Of a DNA stretch of 34,253 nt, positions 8,105 through 17,659 are shown one piece after another. The position numbers were made by a program, and so were the translations under genes. Source of the DNA: an uncultured bacterium (lineage in GTDB: Bacteria; Bipolaricaulota; Bipolaricaulia; UBA7950; UBA9294); assembly GCA_913009415.1 (NCBI GenBank), contig CAJVYM010000014.1, positions 1 to 34,253 of the forward strand. Reading direction: 5' to 3'. The stretch's first letter is position 1. Each line of letters begins with the position of its first letter. The notes under the pieces are model-generated. The model was not told the origin of the DNA. It did no database searches and saw only the letters and a list, made by a program, of their open reading frames with translations.

Positions 8105-9484
8105 ATGTCGGGTAAAGAACGATCAAGCGACATCCACAACGAAGCCGTTCGCGACCAATGGCGGGAGGTCCTGGCGAAGCTGCAGGATCGGATCCTGCGC
8201 GCTTGTCTTCCCAAGGACGTGCAGGCGATCTCTCTTTCTGCCGACCGGTTGGCGATCTCAGTGGACAGCGAGTTCAAGAAGGAGTACTGCCTGCGCAAGC
8301 AGACGAAGCTGGAGGCTGCGGTTGCTGCTGTCATCGGAGAGCGGGAGGTGGTGATTGGCGAGCCTCCGCTTGTCGAGCAGGCAAGGCAGGAGGAACAGAA
8401 GCCGGGGACGAACGCCCGCATCGTCGTCCTGGGGATCGGCGATGGTGGCGTAAATGCAGTGGGACGGATGAAGAAGGAGAAGCTGCAGGGGGTCAGGCTG
8501 ATCGCTGTAGACACGGATAAACAGGTGCTGGGGATCGCCAATACGGATGAGACCCTGCAACTTGCGGCCGATGTCACCGGCGGACGAGGAGCCGGAGGGG
8601 ATGAGAACAAGGGACGGAAGGCGGCTCTTGATTCCCGCTGGGAGATTAACTCCATCGTCAAGGGGATGGATCTCGTCTTTATCACCGCTGGCTTTGGCGG
8701 GGGGACGGGAACCGGCGCAACGCCGGTGATCGCTGAGATCGCTAAGGAGAGCGGGGCGCTGACGATTGGAGTCGTGACCAAGCCGTTCACGTTTGAGGGG
8801 ACTGTGCGCGCGGAGCGTGCGGAGCGGGGCCTTGCCGAGCTGCGCAAGTCGGCTGATGTGTTGATTGTCATCTCCAACGATCGTCTCCTGGAAACGGCGT
8901 CCAAGGGGCTGGCTGTGACGAAGGCGTTTGAGATCGCGGATGGAGTACTCCACCAGGGTGTGCGTGGAATATCGGATCTCGTCACGGTGCGTGGCTTGGT
9001 GAACCTCGACTTTGCTGATATCAATAACGTCCTCTCAGGAGCCGGTGAGGCAATGATGGGGATGGGAACGGCGAATGGAGAGCAGCGCTCCCTCACCGCC
9101 GCGAAACTGGCGACGACGAATCCTCTCCTCGAAGGCGGGTCGATCCGTGGCGCAAGAAGGATGATCATGAACGTCACCGGCGGGAGCGATATGACGCTGG
9201 GTGAGGTGACCGCCGCTGCTGACCTCATCCGGCGCACCGCGGCCACAGAGTGTGATCTTGTCTTCGGTGCCGTTGTGCAGGAGGGATTCACAGATGGGAT
9301 CAAGATCACTGTCATCGCCGCGGATTTTGGTGAACCAACAGACGAGGATAGTGAGCGCAAGAAGAGAGCGTCGCACCGGGAGCGGATTACAATTGGAAAG
9401 GATCTCGATGTTCCGACATTCCTGCGCCGTGAGCAACAGCAAAAGAGCAATTCTTCCGAACAGCAAGGCGCTCGACAAGGTTAG
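8105..9484 (+). CDS. ftsZ: FtsZ with N-terminal DnaA-domain-I/DnaX-C-terminal-like extension
   Basis: Tubulin signature AGFGGGTGTGATP, PFTFEG, NDRLLE, GVRGISDLVTVRGLVNLDFADI, NVTGGSDMTLGEV; C-terminal peptide DLDVPTFLRR. ATG at 8105 has SD ggagaagaga. Residues ~15-90: 'QWREVLAKLQDRILRACLPKDVQAISLSADRLAISVDSEFKKEYCLRKQTKLEAAVAAVIGEREVVI'. Confidence 0.93.
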   Translation: MSGKERSSDIHNEAVRDQWREVLAKLQDRILRACLPKDVQAISLSADRLAISVDSEFKKEYCLRKQTKLEAAVAAVIGEREVVIGEPPLVEQARQEEQKPGTNARIVVLGIGDGGVNAVGRMKKEKLQGVRLIAVDTDKQVLGIANTDETLQLAADVTGGRGAGGDENKGRKAALDSRWEINSIVKGMDLVFITAGFGGGTGTGATPVIAEIAKESGALTIGVVTKPFTFEGTVRAERAERGLAELRKSADVLIVISNDRLLETASKGLAVTKAFEIADGVLHQGVRGISDLVTVRGLVNLDFADINNVLSGAGEAMMGMGTANGEQRSLTAAKLATTNPLLEGGSIRGARRMIMNVTGGSDMTLGEVTAAADLIRRTAATECDLVFGAVVQEGFTDGIKITVIAADFGEPTDEDSERKKRASHRERITIGKDLDVPTFLRREQQQKSNSSEQQGARQG

Positions 9485-9500
9485 CCGCGTGATTCACAAC

Positions 9501-12242
9501 ATGTCGCTCCAAGATGAGAATGCCGCACTCAAGTGGGAGAACACCGAACTTCGCCGCCGCTTGCAAGAGATAGAGAAAGATTCCAACTCGCGAATCACAC
9601 AGTTTCCTGATTTGGCCATCGACTCCGACGCCTGGGTGTGGCGGATCGACATGGGTGGCAGGTACACCTTCTCCAGTGACGTAGTGGAGAAGATCCTCGG
9701 CTACGCACCAGACGAGATGATCGGCCGTCCATTCTATGCCTTCTTCCATCCTGAGGATCGGGAGAGATTGCGCGTGCTTGCCATGGACGCGATCGCCTCC
9801 GGTCAGCCATTTCTCAGCTTGCGCAACCGCAACGTACGCAAGGACGGAACCAGTGTCATCCTGGAGACGACGGCATTTCCCATCGTCTCCGAAGGTGGCG
9901 AGATCGTCGGCTACTACGGGGTGGATCGTGACGTCACCGCCCTCGTGCGGGCAGAGACTGCAAAACGTGAGAGTGAGGTCGTCTTTCGGCATATATTCGA
10001 CGAACTGGGGGACGCCGTGTATCTAGCCGTATGGGAGGATGACGGGAGTCGCCGGGTCGTGGAGGCGAACAAAGAAGCACTGAGACGCGTCGGTGGCAGG
10101 AGCGAAGACGTGATCGGAAAGGATCTCTTGAGTAATTTCCCTCTTAAAGGGATCGAGCCCGACCTGAAGACGATCCAAGACACTCTTGATCGTGGGGACA
10201 CGGCGCGGTACGTCATAAATAGGGTTGCCTCAGATGGTCGTGACAGGTGGGAGGAGGTGGTGGAGGTACCGATCCCTCACCACGGCGGGTCAGCAAGCCT
10301 CTCCGTCAATCGGGATATCACAGCCCAGAAACGCTCTGTAGACGAGCTGCGCCTCGGCCGCGAGCAGTGGCGAGCACAGTACAAGGGGACACCGCTTCCC
10401 ACGGTGACGTGGCGGTACATAGATGGCGACTTTGAACTTATCGACTACAACGATGCCATCGAGGATCTGACCGGCGGTAGGATCACCTCCTTCATTGGGG
10501 AAAGGGCAAGCGAGATGTACCCCGAGCAGCCCGGGATCTTACGTGCAATGAGAGAATGCTACGAGACGCACCGCACCCTTCAAGGAGAGATGGAACATAA
10601 TTTTGTCACCACGGGAGAGGTGCACACGCTATGGGCAACCGCCGGGTTTGCTCCACCTGACCTTGTCCTCGTGCACTTTGCCGACATCTCGGATCGCAAG
10701 ATGATGGAGCGGAAGCTACGGGAGGCAAACGAGGATCTACAGCGGATCCTCGACGTGATGGGGGAGGGTGTTGTCGTGTTGGACGCGCAGGGGCGAATGA
10801 CACGATTGAACAAGAAAGCCTGCGAACTGTTCGGTCGTGCGGAGGACAAGATCTTGGGCCATGATTACTCCTTCTGGACGCACCCCGATTCTCGCGATCT
10901 TCTGGCATCTGAACAACGCAAACGCAGGCGCGGTAAGCGCAGCGCCTACGAAGCTCGCATGTTGAGAGACGATGGAACGCCCTTCTGGGCACATATCATC
11001 GCCGTCCCGGTGATCGACGCTGACGGGAAGTTTCAGGGGTCGGTCGGTTGCTTGAGGGATGTCACGAGGGAGAGGGAAGCGATCGCCAAGCTGCAGCAAT
11101 TGCAGGAGTTTAATGAGGACCTCATCAAGACCGCAGGGGTGTGGATCAATGTCACCGACAAGGACGGAAGGATCGTCCTATGGAACGATGAGGCGAAACA
11201 GATCAGCGGCTACTCGCGCGACGAGGTAGTGGGAAACGACAAGATCTGGGAGTGGCTCTATCCTGATCCCGAGTACCGGGAAAAGGTCTGGCAAGGGCAG
11301 CAAAACATCCAGAAGACAGAGGACGCTGCGCGGCGAATCGAGACGGTAATTCGGCACAAGAGCGGCGAAGAGAGAGTCATCCAGTGGTACGGGCGCACCC
11401 TGTACGATCATGATGGAGCGTTGGACGGCTGGGTGATCGTCGGGCACGATGTAACACAGACCAAGCACAACGTGCAACGCCTGCAGGACTATGCCGCGCA
11501 GGTGGAGAGGCTCAGTCGCGAGAAGACGCGTTTTCTCTCGGTTGCATCACACGAACTACGCACTCCGCTGACGATCATCCGGGGCTTCATCGATCTCCTG
11601 TCGGAGGAGAAACTGCGCAGCAATCAGAGGGCGAAGATCGAACGCATCCAGGCACAACTTGACAGGTTTACGAAGCTCCTCGATGATTTGCTCAGTGTTT
11701 CCCGAATCGATGCCGGGAAGAGCCACCTCTCGCCAGCGTTCGTCGATCTCTTGGAGATCACGCAAAAGGCAGTCGAGCTGTTGGGCCCAGAAGCGATGGC
11801 CCATGGGGTTAAAATTGGATTTGGTGATAAGCACGACTCGGTGATCGTCTACGCCGATCCCGAAGGAGTGATGCAGATTCTCACCAACATACTGCTCAAC
11901 TCCATCAGCTATACCCCGAGCGGTGGCGAGATAAAGGTCTCCGTTACTGGTGACTCCAGTGGGGGGCAGGTTTCGGTTTCGGATACGGGGATTGGCATTT
12001 CCGAACAGGAACAGGAACTGGTCTTCAATGAATTTCATCGTACAGACAGAGCGCGCAAGATGAAGGCGAACGGCAGCGGCCTTGGCCTGGCTATTGTCAA
12101 GCGGCTGCTGAAAGAAATGAACGGTGAGATCTGCGTGAGAAGCGCGGGGGAGAACAAGGGGAGCACGTTCTTGATCAGCCTTCCGGCGAGTGCTCCACAG
12201 CAAGGTAAGAGGGGGAAGGCGAATGCGGATTCTGATCTGTGA
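9501..12242 (+). CDS. Cytoplasmic multi-PAS sensor histidine kinase (about 5 PAS, HisKA, HATPase_c)
   Basis: Repeated PAS units each ending 'DRDVTAL / NRDITAQ / FADISDR / LRDVTRE / GHDVTQT'; H-box SVASHELRTPLTIIRGF; N/G boxes LTNILLNSISYTPSGG, DTGIGIS, GSGLGLAIVKRLL. ORF opened at 9252 but ATG 9501 fits after the ftsZ stop. Confidence 0.93.
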   Translation: MSLQDENAALKWENTELRRRLQEIEKDSNSRITQFPDLAIDSDAWVWRIDMGGRYTFSSDVVEKILGYAPDEMIGRPFYAFFHPEDRERLRVLAMDAIASGQPFLSLRNRNVRKDGTSVILETTAFPIVSEGGEIVGYYGVDRDVTALVRAETAKRESEVVFRHIFDELGDAVYLAVWEDDGSRRVVEANKEALRRVGGRSEDVIGKDLLSNFPLKGIEPDLKTIQDTLDRGDTARYVINRVASDGRDRWEEVVEVPIPHHGGSASLSVNRDITAQKRSVDELRLGREQWRAQYKGTPLPTVTWRYIDGDFELIDYNDAIEDLTGGRITSFIGERASEMYPEQPGILRAMRECYETHRTLQGEMEHNFVTTGEVHTLWATAGFAPPDLVLVHFADISDRKMMERKLREANEDLQRILDVMGEGVVVLDAQGRMTRLNKKACELFGRAEDKILGHDYSFWTHPDSRDLLASEQRKRRRGKRSAYEARMLRDDGTPFWAHIIAVPVIDADGKFQGSVGCLRDVTREREAIAKLQQLQEFNEDLIKTAGVWINVTDKDGRIVLWNDEAKQISGYSRDEVVGNDKIWEWLYPDPEYREKVWQGQQNIQKTEDAARRIETVIRHKSGEERVIQWYGRTLYDHDGALDGWVIVGHDVTQTKHNVQRLQDYAAQVERLSREKTRFLSVASHELRTPLTIIRGFIDLLSEEKLRSNQRAKIERIQAQLDRFTKLLDDLLSVSRIDAGKSHLSPAFVDLLEITQKAVELLGPEAMAHGVKIGFGDKHDSVIVYADPEGVMQILTNILLNSISYTPSGGEIKVSVTGDSSGGQVSVSDTGIGISEQEQELVFNEFHRTDRARKMKANGSGLGLAIVKRLLKEMNGEICVRSAGENKGSTFLISLPASAPQQGKRGKANADSDL

Positions 12243-12882
12243 GGACGAGCCGGACATCATCACGATCCTCTCTTCATCGCTCGTCGCTGAAGGATACGAT
12301 GTGGAAAGCGTCTTAACCGGAGAGGATCTCATCGAAAGGTTCACGAGGATACCTCCCGATCTCGTGCTTCTGGACGTCAAGCTCCCTGGGATCAATGGAT
12401 GGGAACTTCTGGACTGGATCCGCGCGCACAGCAACTGCCCGGTGATCATGCTCACCGCCTACGGGCGGATCGTTGACAAGGTCCGTGGACTTTCCCGTGG
12501 AGCGGATGATTACATAACGAAGCCCTTTAAGCTGGTTGAGGTTAAGGCGCGCATCGAAGCTGTGTTGCGTCGCTCAACCCTCGCGGAGGAGCGACAGCCC
12601 TTGGAGATCGACGACGTGCATAAGGTGATCATCTTGAGAGGGAAGGAGGTGTTCGTATCACCCAAGGAATACGCGTTGGCCAGCCTACTAGCCTCGGACC
12701 CGGGGCGTGTCTTCTCGCGTGAGGAGATCCTTTCTCACCTGTGGCCTGATAATCGCTACGCCACTTCCCAGGACGTGCAGAAGTACGTATACCTGCTGCG
12801 CAAGAGGGTAGAGGAAGACCCTTCACACCCCAAACTCGTGTTAACGGTACGCGGCTTCGGTTACCGACTGGCCAATTACTGA
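12223..12882 (+). CDS. OmpR/PhoB-family response regulator
   Basis: Receiver 'MRILICEDEPDI..DLVLLDVKLPG..TAYG..TKPF' plus winged helix 'EYALASLLASDPGRVFSREEILSHLW..VYLLRKRVEEDP..VRGFGYRL'; start overlaps the kinase stop. Confidence 0.96.
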   Translation: MRILICEDEPDIITILSSSLVAEGYDVESVLTGEDLIERFTRIPPDLVLLDVKLPGINGWELLDWIRAHSNCPVIMLTAYGRIVDKVRGLSRGADDYITKPFKLVEVKARIEAVLRRSTLAEERQPLEIDDVHKVIILRGKEVFVSPKEYALASLLASDPGRVFSREEILSHLWPDNRYATSQDVQKYVYLLRKRVEEDPSHPKLVLTVRGFGYRLANY

Positions 12883-12886
12883 TCAC

Positions 12887-15334
12887 TCACTTTGCGACGC
12901 TGATCGTATGAGAGACAGTAGCCAGTGCGCCATCATCGTCGATCACGACGAGACTCACAGTGTACGTTCCAGGGGCAGTGTAAGTGTGTAGGGGACTATG
13001 CGTATCCCCGCCATCACATCCATCGACACTTCCCGGGCAGAACGTTCCGTCGCCGAAGTCCCAGGCTACATGCACAATCTCGCCAGATGGGCTCTTGTCG
13101 TACGACTGGTCATGGAACGTTACCGGGTCACCGGCGTGCACGCCCGTGGGGAGCTCAAACTCCGCGACGGGCAAGGCATTAGCTACGGTGATCTGTTTCG
13201 TGTACGCCGCGGATGTTGCCCCATCGTTGTCGGTCACGATCAGGCTGACTTTGTAGGTGCCATCGTCGGGGAAGGTGTGATGAGGGCTGCTCTCGGTCGA
13301 GGCCGTTCCATCGCCGAAGCTCCACTTCCAGGATGAGACCACCCCATCCGTATCGGTCGATGTATCTGTGAAGACTACCGCATCGGCATCGGTCGGTTTA
13401 TTCGGAGAGAACGTAAAAGATGCGGTCGGAGGTCGGTTGTGCACGATGATCGTCACCTGGTTGGATAGGGCGGTGGCACCATTGTCATCCGTCACCTGTA
13501 ACCTCACTTTGTAGGCACCATTTTTGGGATAACTGTACGTGATTGTGGGACACGTGGTTTCCTTCTCGAAGGTCCCGTTTCCATCCAGATCCCAGTGGTA
13601 AGAGACAATCTTTCCTGCGCGTGACGGGTTCTTGTCGTCGTTGGACTTCGACCCGTCGAACGTGACCGTGTCGTTCGTCTTCACATCTATCTTTCCCTCG
13701 TTGCCATTTGCAGTGATGTGAGCGCGCGGAGGGACGTTAGTTACTGTGATCTTAGATGATATCGTCGTTTCCGAGCCGTTGTTGTCGCTTACGGTAAGTG
13801 TTACGGTGTATGTTCCAGTGTCACTGTAGGCATGCTGTGGGGACTTCTTGGTGGAGGATGTCCCATCGCCGAAGTCCCACTTCCAAGATGAGATCGTGCC
13901 GTCATCATCATGCGAATGATCTGTAAACTGAACAATCTCTGCCTGCTTTGGAGAGAAGTTCGAGGCCTGGAACGCCGCCGCCGGTGGGTAGTTCACTGTC
14001 ACTCGGCCTACGTAGGGGAGCGAAGCGACCCCACAGTTGTCTATCACCTGGAGCGACACGGTGTGCGTACCGCCCGCCTGGAAGGAGAAGGAGGTGGATG
14101 GAAGGGATGAGGTGTAGTCTACGCTCCCATCATTGTTCACGTCCCAATTGTAGGACACGATATATCCATCGCGATCAAACGAATTTGTGGCATCGAAAGT
14201 GACATCACCACCAACATTCGGGCGGTGCGGGGATGAGGAGAACCTGGCCACTGGGGCGACCGACTCTATCGTTAGTGATTGTGTCTGATAAGAGTGCTCA
14301 TCATTGTTGTCCATGACATCGAGACCCACGGTGTAGTCGCCACAACCGATGTACGTATGGAACGGCGACTGCTGCGGGCTCGTTGTTCCATCGCCGAAGC
14401 TCCACTTCCAGGAAACGATCTTCCCGTCCGGATCGTATGACTCATCAGTGAACAGGAGAGGGTCGAGGCTCTGCAGGACGCGCTTGCCCGCCTTGGAACG
14501 AACGCTGAAATCGACGCGTGGAAGGGCGTTTACGATCACGCGCAAGTTTTTCACCACGTGCGCCACGCCACCATGATCGTCCCTCAGGGTGAGAAGAACC
14601 GAGTAGCTGCCGGTTTGGACGTAGGTGTGACTGAACGTCTGTCCGCGTCCGATCGTCTTGTCTCCAAAATCCCACGCGTAGGCGGCGATCTTGGTTCTGG
14701 CATCGAGAGAAGCGTTTGCGGTGAACAGAACCGGTTCGCCCGGATGCGCCGGATTGGGAGCGAAGGAGAAGGTCGCCTGGGGGGGCGTGTATGAAACCGA
14801 ATTTCTCGCTCCTGGTGTACCGTAGAATTGACCATCATTACTCAGATTTCGCGCACTCGCCCAGTTTCCCGCGTTGTCGGTCCCATTCTCGTTGATGCGC
14901 TCCATCGTGCGCGGTGGATTGCCCGCGCTTCCAGCCGGCCACGCCCCTCCTTGACGATTGGCACTGTCGACCTCGTTTCCTGCTGGGTCGAGGAGGCGGA
15001 GGCTTTCGCCACCATCGCGTAGGGCGCCAGAATAGTAGATCCTGCCTTCGACTTTTTTGTTCTTCGCCGTTGCTCTGTAAAGAACGAGGTACCCGTGAGG
15101 AGCTATCGATCCGCCAAGAGCGGTGTCCGGTGCGCCGTCGGATGAGACCAGGCGCCATCCAGAGAGGTTCACGGCGCTATCGGTTGTGTTGTACAACTCT
15201 ATCCATTCGGCGGTCGGATCACCGGCGCTTCCCGCCCACGCGATTTCACTTATTGCCACATCGCGAGCAATCCCAACAAGGGAGATGGCGAACACCCCGC
15301 CGATGAGCAAGATAACTATCAACGTTGTTTTCAA
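12887..15334 (-). CDS. Secreted lamin-tail domain + seven PKD repeat surface protein
   Basis: TTG start at 15334 with SD GGAGGAG, signal peptide MKTTLIVILLIGGVFAISLVGIA; LTD 'AISEIAWAGSAGDPTAEWIELYNTT'; seven PKD-like units with W-x-FGDG and HTY motifs. Confidence 0.9.
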   Translation of the reverse strand: MKTTLIVILLIGGVFAISLVGIARDVAISEIAWAGSAGDPTAEWIELYNTTDSAVNLSGWRLVSSDGAPDTALGGSIAPHGYLVLYRATAKNKKVEGRIYYSGALRDGGESLRLLDPAGNEVDSANRQGGAWPAGSAGNPPRTMERINENGTDNAGNWASARNLSNDGQFYGTPGARNSVSYTPPQATFSFAPNPAHPGEPVLFTANASLDARTKIAAYAWDFGDKTIGRGQTFSHTYVQTGSYSVLLTLRDDHGGVAHVVKNLRVIVNALPRVDFSVRSKAGKRVLQSLDPLLFTDESYDPDGKIVSWKWSFGDGTTSPQQSPFHTYIGCGDYTVGLDVMDNNDEHSYQTQSLTIESVAPVARFSSSPHRPNVGGDVTFDATNSFDRDGYIVSYNWDVNNDGSVDYTSSLPSTSFSFQAGGTHTVSLQVIDNCGVASLPYVGRVTVNYPPAAAFQASNFSPKQAEIVQFTDHSHDDDGTISSWKWDFGDGTSSTKKSPQHAYSDTGTYTVTLTVSDNNGSETTISSKITVTNVPPRAHITANGNEGKIDVKTNDTVTFDGSKSNDDKNPSRAGKIVSYHWDLDGNGTFEKETTCPTITYSYPKNGAYKVRLQVTDDNGATALSNQVTIIVHNRPPTASFTFSPNKPTDADAVVFTDTSTDTDGVVSSWKWSFGDGTASTESSPHHTFPDDGTYKVSLIVTDNDGATSAAYTKQITVANALPVAEFELPTGVHAGDPVTFHDQSYDKSPSGEIVHVAWDFGDGTFCPGSVDGCDGGDTHSPLHTYTAPGTYTVSLVVIDDDGALATVSHTISVAK

Positions 15335-15562
15335 CTGCTCCTCCTCACACTCTTGCTTGCCTGATGCGCCTATGTACAGAGCGGAACGCACGTACCTCAG
15401 GAGCTATCACCACGATACCAGCTGCATGTTCGTGGGACAAGGTCATCCATCACCACGAGGGCGGACCGCTACCGACGATGTTTGTTACCGTCGGGTTGTC
15501 CGGTCAGCCCCTTGCTGTGATAATAAAGATCCAGAATCTGATGCGTATTTCGAAGGACGAAA

Positions 15563-16411
15563 ATGCCTGAGCTACCCGATCTTGAGATCCTGAAGGAAGC
15601 GTTGGAGTCGCGTATCCTGGAACGCCCAATTGTGAGTGCGCGAGCACTCCGTCCCGGGATCATGAAGACGACCACTCCACCTGTTGACGCACTGAGCGGC
15701 AGGACCTTTACCGGCGTCTCCCGTCGCGGAAAGCACTTGATCCTCTCTTTGGCCCCGGAGCTTCACCTCGTCGTCCACTTGATGCTTGCCGGTCGTTTTG
15801 TCCTTTGCAAGAGTGAGACTAAGATCACCAAGGCTACTGGATTACAGGTCACGTTTTCGGACGGTGAGGACCTACGGTTGATCGAGAACGGTTCGATCAA
15901 GCTAGTCAAGGTGCATGTTGTGATCGATCCTCTGGAAGTGAGCGGGGTTGCGTCTGCCGGCGTGGAGCCGTTGTCTTCGAAGTTCACCGTGCAGTTGCTG
16001 AAAGAGCTGGGACATGGGCGCAGGTGCCACGTGAAGAAGCTGTTGACCGATCAGCGGGCGATCGCTGGGATCGGAAGCGCGTACGCCGACGAGATCATGT
16101 TCGCCGCGCGCATCTCCCCCGTGCGTTACGTGAGTACGCTTTCAGACGATGAGTTCGACCGCCTGCATGACGCCATCGTGAATGTCTTGAGCGAAGCGGT
16201 CGAGGAGATTCGAACTCAGATCGGCAGCAGCCTATTTACCGATGATATTCGTGACTTCTTGAAGATTTACCGGCACACAGGAGAGCCGTGTCCGATCTGC
16301 GGGACGAAGATCGCTGAGATCCGCTATGCGAACACGCGCACTTACTATTGCCCGGTATGCCAAGGTAGCGGCAAAGAGATCGCAGATCGCCGTTCTTGGA
16401 TGACGCGCTGA
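15563..16411 (+). CDS. mutM: Formamidopyrimidine-DNA glycosylase (Fpg/MutM family)
   Basis: N-terminal MPELPDLE, 'RRGKHLIL', H2TH 'LLTDQRAIAGIGSAYADEIMFAARISP', C-terminal zinc finger CPICGTKIAEIRYANTRTYYCPVCQ. Confidence 0.93.
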   Translation: MPELPDLEILKEALESRILERPIVSARALRPGIMKTTTPPVDALSGRTFTGVSRRGKHLILSLAPELHLVVHLMLAGRFVLCKSETKITKATGLQVTFSDGEDLRLIENGSIKLVKVHVVIDPLEVSGVASAGVEPLSSKFTVQLLKELGHGRRCHVKKLLTDQRAIAGIGSAYADEIMFAARISPVRYVSTLSDDEFDRLHDAIVNVLSEAVEEIRTQIGSSLFTDDIRDFLKIYRHTGEPCPICGTKIAEIRYANTRTYYCPVCQGSGKEIADRRSWMTR

Positions 16412-16422
16412 TCCACCCTACC

Positions 16423-17604
16423 CTACAACTTGGCGATGAAGTTAACTACAAAGTCGATCTCTTCTTCTGTGTTGAAGAAGTGGACCGATAGGCGCAGGCC
16501 GCCTCCGCGGGGATGGGCGACGATTCCCGCCTGGTCGAGCTTTTCTTCCAGTCGGCGTGCGTCCTTGGACTTTGACAGGTCATAGGGAATGCTGACCGTT
16601 ACGATCCCCGCTCGTTTTTCGGGCGCAGTGGGGGAGAGGATCGTGATCTTCGTTGCTTGTAGCCGTTCGATCAGGTAGTCCACCAGTTCCGTTATCCGCT
16701 CTTCGATCGCCTCGCTACCAAGCTCCAGCATGTAGGAAAGTGAAGCGGAGAGTCCCTTTATCGCGATCGGTGACACCCCCTCTGGTTGAAACCGCTGCGT
16801 CCCTTTGTGCAAGGGCGCCTCGTCCATCGCGTACTCCTCTCCGGATACGAGAGCGTTCCACACGGCATCGTGTGCGTCGACTGTGATGTCTTGGTAGTCG
16901 ATCGTCGCTGGATCGAGGCTCTCGGCAAGGTTTTCGCGGATGTAGGCAAAACCCGACCCCAATGGCCCGCATAGCCACTTGTATCCTCCCGCTGCCAGGA
17001 CATCTATCCCCATGGCCTGAACGTCAACCGGGAGAACGGCAAGGGACTGGACAGCGTCAACGCAGATCAGTCCTCCAGTTTTGTGAATTGCCTGCGCAAG
17101 GGCGGGGATATCGTTACGAAATCCGCTGGCGAATTCTACATGGCTGACCGCGAGGACGCGCGTCTTGCGATCGATCGCTGCAGTCATCTCGGAGAAGGGG
17201 AGCACCCCATCGTGCGAGCGAACAACGCGTACTTCCACGCCGTGCTTATGGGCCTGGTGGAGCCAGGGAAAGATGTTTGCCGGATACTCGAGGTCGTTGA
17301 TGACGATGTTGTCGTGCCGCTTCCAGTGGATTCCGCCGGCTAAGAGATTGATCCCGGCAGAGGTGCTCGGTGTGACGACGATCTCATCGGGGGAAGCATT
17401 GATCATCTGTGAAGCGAGAGAGCGCACCTCGGCCACCGGATCTGCGTCCCACGCGGCGGTGGCAAAGTCGACTCGCAGTTCCTTAGAATAGCGCTGCATC
17501 GCCACCATCGCCGTGCGCGGAAGCGGTCCCACACCGGCCGACCCGAAGAAGACCATCTTGTGGAGAGCGGGAAAATCATTGCGAATACGTTCAATGTTGT
17601 ACAT
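16423..17604 (-). CDS. Class V aminotransferase / cysteine desulfurase-like PLP enzyme
   Basis: 'MYNIERIRNDFPAL', 'VTPSTSAGINLLAGGI', 'VSHVEFASGFRNDI', 'CVDAVQSLAVLPVDVQAMGIDVLAAGGYKWLCGPLGSGFAYI'; ATG 17604 preceded by GGAGGAG. Confidence 0.9.
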   Translation of the reverse strand: MYNIERIRNDFPALHKMVFFGSAGVGPLPRTAMVAMQRYSKELRVDFATAAWDADPVAEVRSLASQMINASPDEIVVTPSTSAGINLLAGGIHWKRHDNIVINDLEYPANIFPWLHQAHKHGVEVRVVRSHDGVLPFSEMTAAIDRKTRVLAVSHVEFASGFRNDIPALAQAIHKTGGLICVDAVQSLAVLPVDVQAMGIDVLAAGGYKWLCGPLGSGFAYIRENLAESLDPATIDYQDITVDAHDAVWNALVSGEEYAMDEAPLHKGTQRFQPEGVSPIAIKGLSASLSYMLELGSEAIEERITELVDYLIERLQATKITILSPTAPEKRAGIVTVSIPYDLSKSKDARRLEEKLDQAGIVAHPRGGGLRLSVHFFNTEEEIDFVVNFIAKL

Positions 17605-17659
17605 ATGCTCCTCCGATAGTACTCTACTCCTTATGCGCTGATTACGCAATGGGGGAAGC

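Noticed and set aside
7951-9450. 499-aa minus-strand ORF opposite ftsZ
   Set aside because: Low-complexity Ser/Arg/Pro-rich shadow ORF produced by codon bias of ftsZ on the plus strand
11556-12455. 299-aa minus-strand ORF
   Set aside because: Shadow of the histidine kinase and regulator genes; no domain-like pattern
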